64,000 nucleotides of DNA, from contig JAIWND010000006.1 in NCBI GenBank assembly GCA_025330725.1, positions 186,001 through 250,000 of the forward strand, given 5' to 3'. The DNA comes from Chlamydoabsidia padenii (Eukaryota > Mucoromycota > Mucoromycetes > Mucorales > Cunninghamellaceae). The position numbers were made by a program, and so were the translations under genes. The stretch's first letter is position 1. Every line of letters begins with the position of its first letter. The notes under the pieces are model-generated. The model saw only the letters and a program-made list of their open reading frames with translations, ran no database searches and was not told the origin of the DNA. Below are positions 60,440 through 64,000 of this stretch, in pieces.

Positions 60440-62258
60440 ATGGCAACTCAAGAAAAGCTCAACATTTTAACTACTTGGTTAAAAGACAATGACGTGGATT
60501 ACGATCAAAAGAATGTTGAAATCCGTATCAAGGATGGCTCTTTTGGTGTCTACGCGGTAAAGAATCTTCCCAGCAAAAAAACAGGTAGTGCACGAATTAT
60601 ATTCTAGTTAAACGGTTTGACTCACATCCTATCTTCTTCTAGTTGTCAAGATTCCTAAAGAATGTATTCTCTCCATCAAAACTACTGGGATTGCTAATAT
60701 CTTGGATGACGAGTCCATTGAGGGTGGCTGCTCTCTTGCTCTGGCGATCATGTACGAATTATCTCAAGGAAAGGAATCGCCTTGGTATGGATATCTCCAA
60801 TCTCTTCCTACATGTGAAGATCTTCCCATCTTTTGGTCTGATGCTGACAAGGCCTTCTTTAAAGGAACTGAAATGGAACATGCGGTTGAAAATGATTTGG
60901 TAAATAGTATACCCTCACTCCACGAAATCATTGTATTACACTACTGACAACTTTTCTTCTTTTTAATACTTGTAGCAAGATCTGAAGGACGACTATCAAG
61001 AAATCGTGGTACCCTTAATCGCTAAATATCCCGATATCTTTCCTGCCGATGACTTCTCCATGGATGTCTTCCAAAAGGTGACAACTTTGGTTTCTTCTCG
61101 GGCGTTTGAAGTGGATACCTATCACGAAAATGCCATGGTACCATTTGCCGACATCTTTAATCATCGATCAGGGGACGCGGAACATGTACATTTTGAAACA
61201 GATTTTGATGTCTGTGATGCCTGTGGTGCTTTGGAATACTGTGAACATCAATACTTGGAATTCTTGGAACACGGTGATCAAGACGACGAACAAATGGAAC
61301 AAGGATCTGAAGATGATTGGACTAATGACGAAGATGAAGATGCTCCTAATGACCAAGGTGATGATGATGATGATGATGAAGAAGAAGGACCTTTGTTGGA
61401 TTTGGAACAATTGGAATTGGAAGGTGTCAACTTTTGGAAAGACGAAGAAGATGATACCGATGATGATGGCGACAACAAGAAGAATACATGTGACATGGTA
61501 TTGGATAGATCGGCGAAAAAGAATGAAGAATTATTCAACACCTATGGCGATCATCCCAGTATTACTCTCCTAAACAAGTATGGTTTCTGTTACGATAACA
61601 ACCCCAACGACTATATATCTGTCAGTGAAGACAATGTGGTGGATTTGTGCTTGGCTGTAACCAAAGAATTGTTACGATCAGAGAACAACAACAAGGATGA
61701 TGAAGAATTGGATACTTTGGCGGTGGAACGAACTCGGCCTCGGTGGGAATTCTTCTTGATGAACGAATCGGTACTTTGTCCCTCTCCTGAAGACGAAGAC
61801 ATGCCACACGAAGGTGATGATGATTATGAAGCCTCCGACAATGAAGAAGAAGAAGAAGAAGAACACGATCATGATCACAACGACGACCATGACCACGATC
61901 ACGATCATGAAGGTGGCGGCTGCTGTGGTGGACACGATGACGAACAAGCAAAGGGACAAGGCAAATCCTACTTTGCAAATGTGGAAGGATTATACGAAGA
62001 CACACTCACCTGTTTACTACACATCATGTTTGTCAACCAAGCACAATTCGATCTATTCACCAAAGACACACAAAATGCCATCGACTATTTTGAAAACATG
62101 GCAGCTGGTAACAAAAAGTCCTCTGGCAAGGATGATTGGAAAATGAAGAAAAGTGTTTATGAAGTATGCAAGGCACTCTCCGAAAACAGGCGGCAAAATT
62201 ATTTGAATGAACAAGGTCAATGGGTCTCTGTCCAGGAAGACTTTGAAGCCAGGAAAAA

Positions 62259-62312
<54 letters not shown>

Positions 62313-62529
62313 AGACTAACGGATCACGATGACTAACTTTTTATTTATCTTTTAGACGAACAACAAGCGGGAATATTATGCATTGACTTGTCGCATGAAT
62401 GAAAAAAAGATTATTGAAAAGTCAATCGCTCACTATGATACCATGATTCAAGAATGCAAACCCAAGTCAACATCTGCCTCTGGAACCAAACGGAAATCTG
62501 GTGCCAAAAAGATTAGAAAAACAAAATAG
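60440..62529 (+). CDS. SET-domain ribosomal-type lysine methyltransferase (Rkm/SETD6-like) with His/Asp-rich insert
   Basis: Exons 60440-60584, 60643-60899, 60976-62259 and 62356-62529 give 619 aa. The split SET domain reads VDYDQKNVEIRIKDGSFGVY, VVKIPKECILSIKT, MVPFADIFNHRSGDAEHVHF and ELFNTYGDHPSITLLNKYGF, the pattern of fungal Rkm enzymes and SETD6. Inserted between IFNH and the catalytic NTYG is a cysteine cluster (VCDACGALEYCEHQ) and a long acidic stretch. A second insert has alternating His/Asp (about HDHDHNDDHDHDHDHE) followed by GGGCCGGHDD, which looks metal-binding. A Lys-rich C-terminus ends the protein. Intron 3 begins GT and then 49 A. The substrate is unknown. Confidence 0.82.
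62262..62310 (+). repeat. 49-nt A tract at the 5' end of an intron
   Basis: Directly after GT at 62260-62261, so the donor reads GTAAAAAA. Length may be unstable in the assembly. Confidence 0.85.
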
Positions 62530-62760
62530 ATAGTTGTAGACTCCCCTCCCTCCGCGTCCCATCTTTATGTAGTTTAGATTATAATAGAACACACTCAATA
62601 AACTGTAATTTACTTGTTGTATAAACAATTGTTTGGTTATTTGTCTTATATAGACCCAACTGGAATCAAGCATATCCAACCTTAATGATTGATTAATTAA
62701 TCAATGTCTAGCTAGACTTGCCACATGCGTATTTCATAGTAAGAGAGTGGCTCATTCATG

Positions 62761-63065
62761 CTAATGACTACTATATATCTGCGAGTCTGACCCAGGGGCG
62801 ATTTTGAACAGTGTGGAGAGATCAACACTGTCATATTTACAACTAGGACAAGTGTCAACCTAAACAAGAAAAAAAGAAAAGAAAAATGTGACTTCGGGGA
62901 TTTAAAAAACATTCAGGGAATGATCCCACTCACAATCTTGACAATGGCAGATCCTTTGGGCCCATTGACTCTAATCCGACGATCGCATAACTCGGTGTGG
63001 TAAAAAGTATCCCTGTACATCTCACCATCTGATGGGCCACCGATTGAGTGTAGTGTGTATAGCAT
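62761..63065 (-). pseudogene. Remnant of a double-psi beta-barrel (expansin/RlpA-like) secreted protein gene
   Basis: Two exons, 63065-62934 and 62859-62761 (intron GTGAGT...TTTAG), give 76 codons. The core reads TELCDRRIRVNGPKGSAIVK and IVDTCPSCKYDSVDLSTLFK, with the Cys pattern and D-L-S of the DPBB fold seen in expansin-like and RlpA-like fungal proteins. The usual N-terminal signal peptide and GxxTYY...CG part are missing, and the end stops before the usual PIxW strand. A bipartite element lies about 140 bp upstream. I read this as a truncated copy; a live gene with an unrecognised 5' exon is possible. Confidence 0.5.
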
Positions 63066-63204
63066 GTTATATATAATAACCCTCTTTGTATGATACAGAA
63101 ATTCATCATATATGCTTACAATACTAATGAGGATACATTACTTGACAATACATACATTATAATATGTCTGGTCAGTGGATAGGGGGCATGATGTCAATGT
63201 AAAG

Positions 63205-63216
63205 CGGCGATTCAAA
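63205..63216 (+). promoter_or_regulatory. Bipartite element upstream of the DPBB remnant
   Basis: AGCGGCGATTCAAAATG, about 140-150 bp before the minus-strand ATG at 63065. Confidence 0.45.
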
Positions 63217-63591
63217 ATGTCAATCTGCAGGAATTTCTATTTTCAGCTTCAGTTTTCATCGTTTAGAAGTGCACTCTTAGCAGAAGCAGTATGTATAATG
63301 ATATATAGTGTGACAGGGTGGCGTGGATTAGCACTTTAGTAATACATATCAGTATAAAAGGATATAATTTGGTTCTTGTTATCGAAAAAGCAAGGTGGCT
63401 GTAAAACACACAAGGAAATCAAAGCATTATCTAATGATAAACCCGGTTTACAGTATATACTTCTTTACACTCAATCTATATTTCTTCTTGTCTTTTATAT
63501 ATCCAATCAAAATAAAACTGTTCGATTGATTGATGATGTCTTGGAATGAAGTCTATTTGTTTAGGCGTTTTCGCCCCCTTTTGTGAAATTA

Positions 63592-63602
63592 TTCAAATCC
63601 CG
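63592..63602 (-). promoter_or_regulatory. Exact bipartite element upstream of the F-box-like gene
   Basis: ATTCAAATCCCG, 108-118 bp before the ATG at 63710. Confidence 0.55.
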
Positions 63603-63709
63603 AAAGTTAAAGTGTTTTAAAAAGGCGGGTTCCTCTCTTTTAAACACTCTCTTTCCTGAACTTTTTTTATCTGCCTCAGTTACATCCTTCTTCCTTCAAT
63701 CCACTTTTT

Positions 63710-64000
63710 ATGACTTACTTCAACCAGCTCTCTAATGATATACTCAATCTTGGACTTTCTTTATGGAACAACAATAGATCTCTATCAACTCGGATTAACC
63801 AACAAATACTGGCACAAGGTGACGAACGAGCGACTATGGAATGAACCAATAAAAAGAATAAATGGATACGGCATCTTTAATCCAATCTTGACTCACCAGC
63901 TTTTGGCTAGTCTACGGTTCAATCGCAACTCTCCACAACTTTGCTCTCTTCCTCTTGGTCAGTATGTGCGCAAACTTGGGTTTCAACATGGCGGCTCGAC
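63710..64000 (+). pseudogene. F-box-like protein, 5' part, with apparent frameshift (cut by window edge)
   Basis: From the ATG at 63710 the frame reads MTYFNQLSNDILN and then stops after 44 codons. The frame opened by a second ATG at 63735 reads SILDFLYGTTIDLYQLGLTN, KYWHKVTNERLWNEP and on, open to the window end. Together they make an F-box motif (LSNDIL...ILD..., DLYQLGLTNKYWHKV, LW), but a one-base shift near 63745 separates them. It may be a pseudogene, a sequencing error, or a gene that starts at 63735 with a shortened F-box. The downstream part is not visible. Confidence 0.5.

Larger units (their letters stand above)
63066..63709. other. Divergent intergenic region at right edge
   Basis: Element copies at 63205-63216 (CGGCGATTCAAA) and 63592-63602 (exact 11-mer), serving the DPBB remnant and the F-box-like gene by position. 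Nothing else is recognised. Confidence 0.45.

Noticed and set aside
1..64000. Transposons, viral insertions, CRISPR arrays and rRNA genes
   Set aside because: No transposase, reverse transcriptase, integrase, long terminal or inverted repeats, spaced direct repeats or rRNA sequence was seen on either strand.

Overview
This window is nuclear DNA of a filamentous fungus, most likely an early-diverging one (Mucoromycota, Mucorales-like). The genes are intron-dense: about 130 introns of mostly 50-80 bp, usually GT(A/G)AGT...YAG with CTAAC/CTAAT-like branch sites. The non-coding DNA is AT-rich with very long A or T tracts, and genes are tightly packed on both strands. The Mucoromycota placement is an inference from overall style and from protein features such as a Leu5-type carrier, a Cdc4-type F-box protein and a Ubp2-type protease. 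No genus can be named from the sequence. Exons were joined by hand so that reading frames and conserved motifs continue. Every complete model below sums to a multiple of three.

Layout, left to right. 0-10 kb: the 5' part of a cullin-4-like gene (minus) head to head with TRAPPC10/Trs130 (plus); a TVP38/TMEM64-type membrane protein (minus) head to head with CWC25 (plus); then a diphosphoinositol-phosphate Nudix hydrolase. 10-19 kb: a cytochrome P450 (minus), a Leu5-type mitochondrial CoA carrier, acidic ribosomal protein P2 and IWS1/Spn1. 19-30 kb: Cdc4-like F-box/WD40, a PX-BAR sorting nexin, a Ste7-type MAPKK, tRNA-Ile(AAT), an Msn2-like zinc finger and an unknown PPPY-containing protein. 31-44 kb: TSR1 (minus) head to head with a WDR53-like WD40 protein, a seven-helix receptor, a SET/Rubisco-LSMT-type methyltransferase, a gene-poor stretch with a decayed gene, and IMP dehydrogenase. 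44-64 kb: a Ubp2-like deubiquitinase (minus), CCT4 (minus) head to head with CCT5 (plus), a CTK1/CDK12-type kinase, mitochondrial aconitase, an Rkm/SETD6-like methyltransferase, a remnant of a double-psi beta-barrel (expansin/RlpA-like) gene, and the start of an F-box-like gene that looks frameshifted.

Most genes are conserved housekeeping functions: ubiquitin ligation and deubiquitination, vesicle traffic, splicing, transcription elongation, ribosome biogenesis, chaperonin assembly and central metabolism. No secondary-metabolite cluster, transposon or virus-derived element was recognised. A functional link can be argued for CUL4 with the WDR53-like protein (WDxR motif, candidate DDB1-CUL4 receptor) and for CCT4 with CCT5, which are subunits of one ring sharing a 249-bp promoter.

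The most striking unexplained signal is a recurring bipartite element, (G)CGGGATTTGAA or CGGCGTTTGAA, in either orientation, mostly 50-330 bp upstream of start codons. The 11-mer CGGGATTTGAA occurs exactly six times in 64 kb; chance predicts about 0.03 at equal base composition. It resembles the CDE/CHR cell-cycle promoter element but with shorter spacing. The second signal is a high share of GC-AG introns: six of about 130, all with donor GCAAGT.
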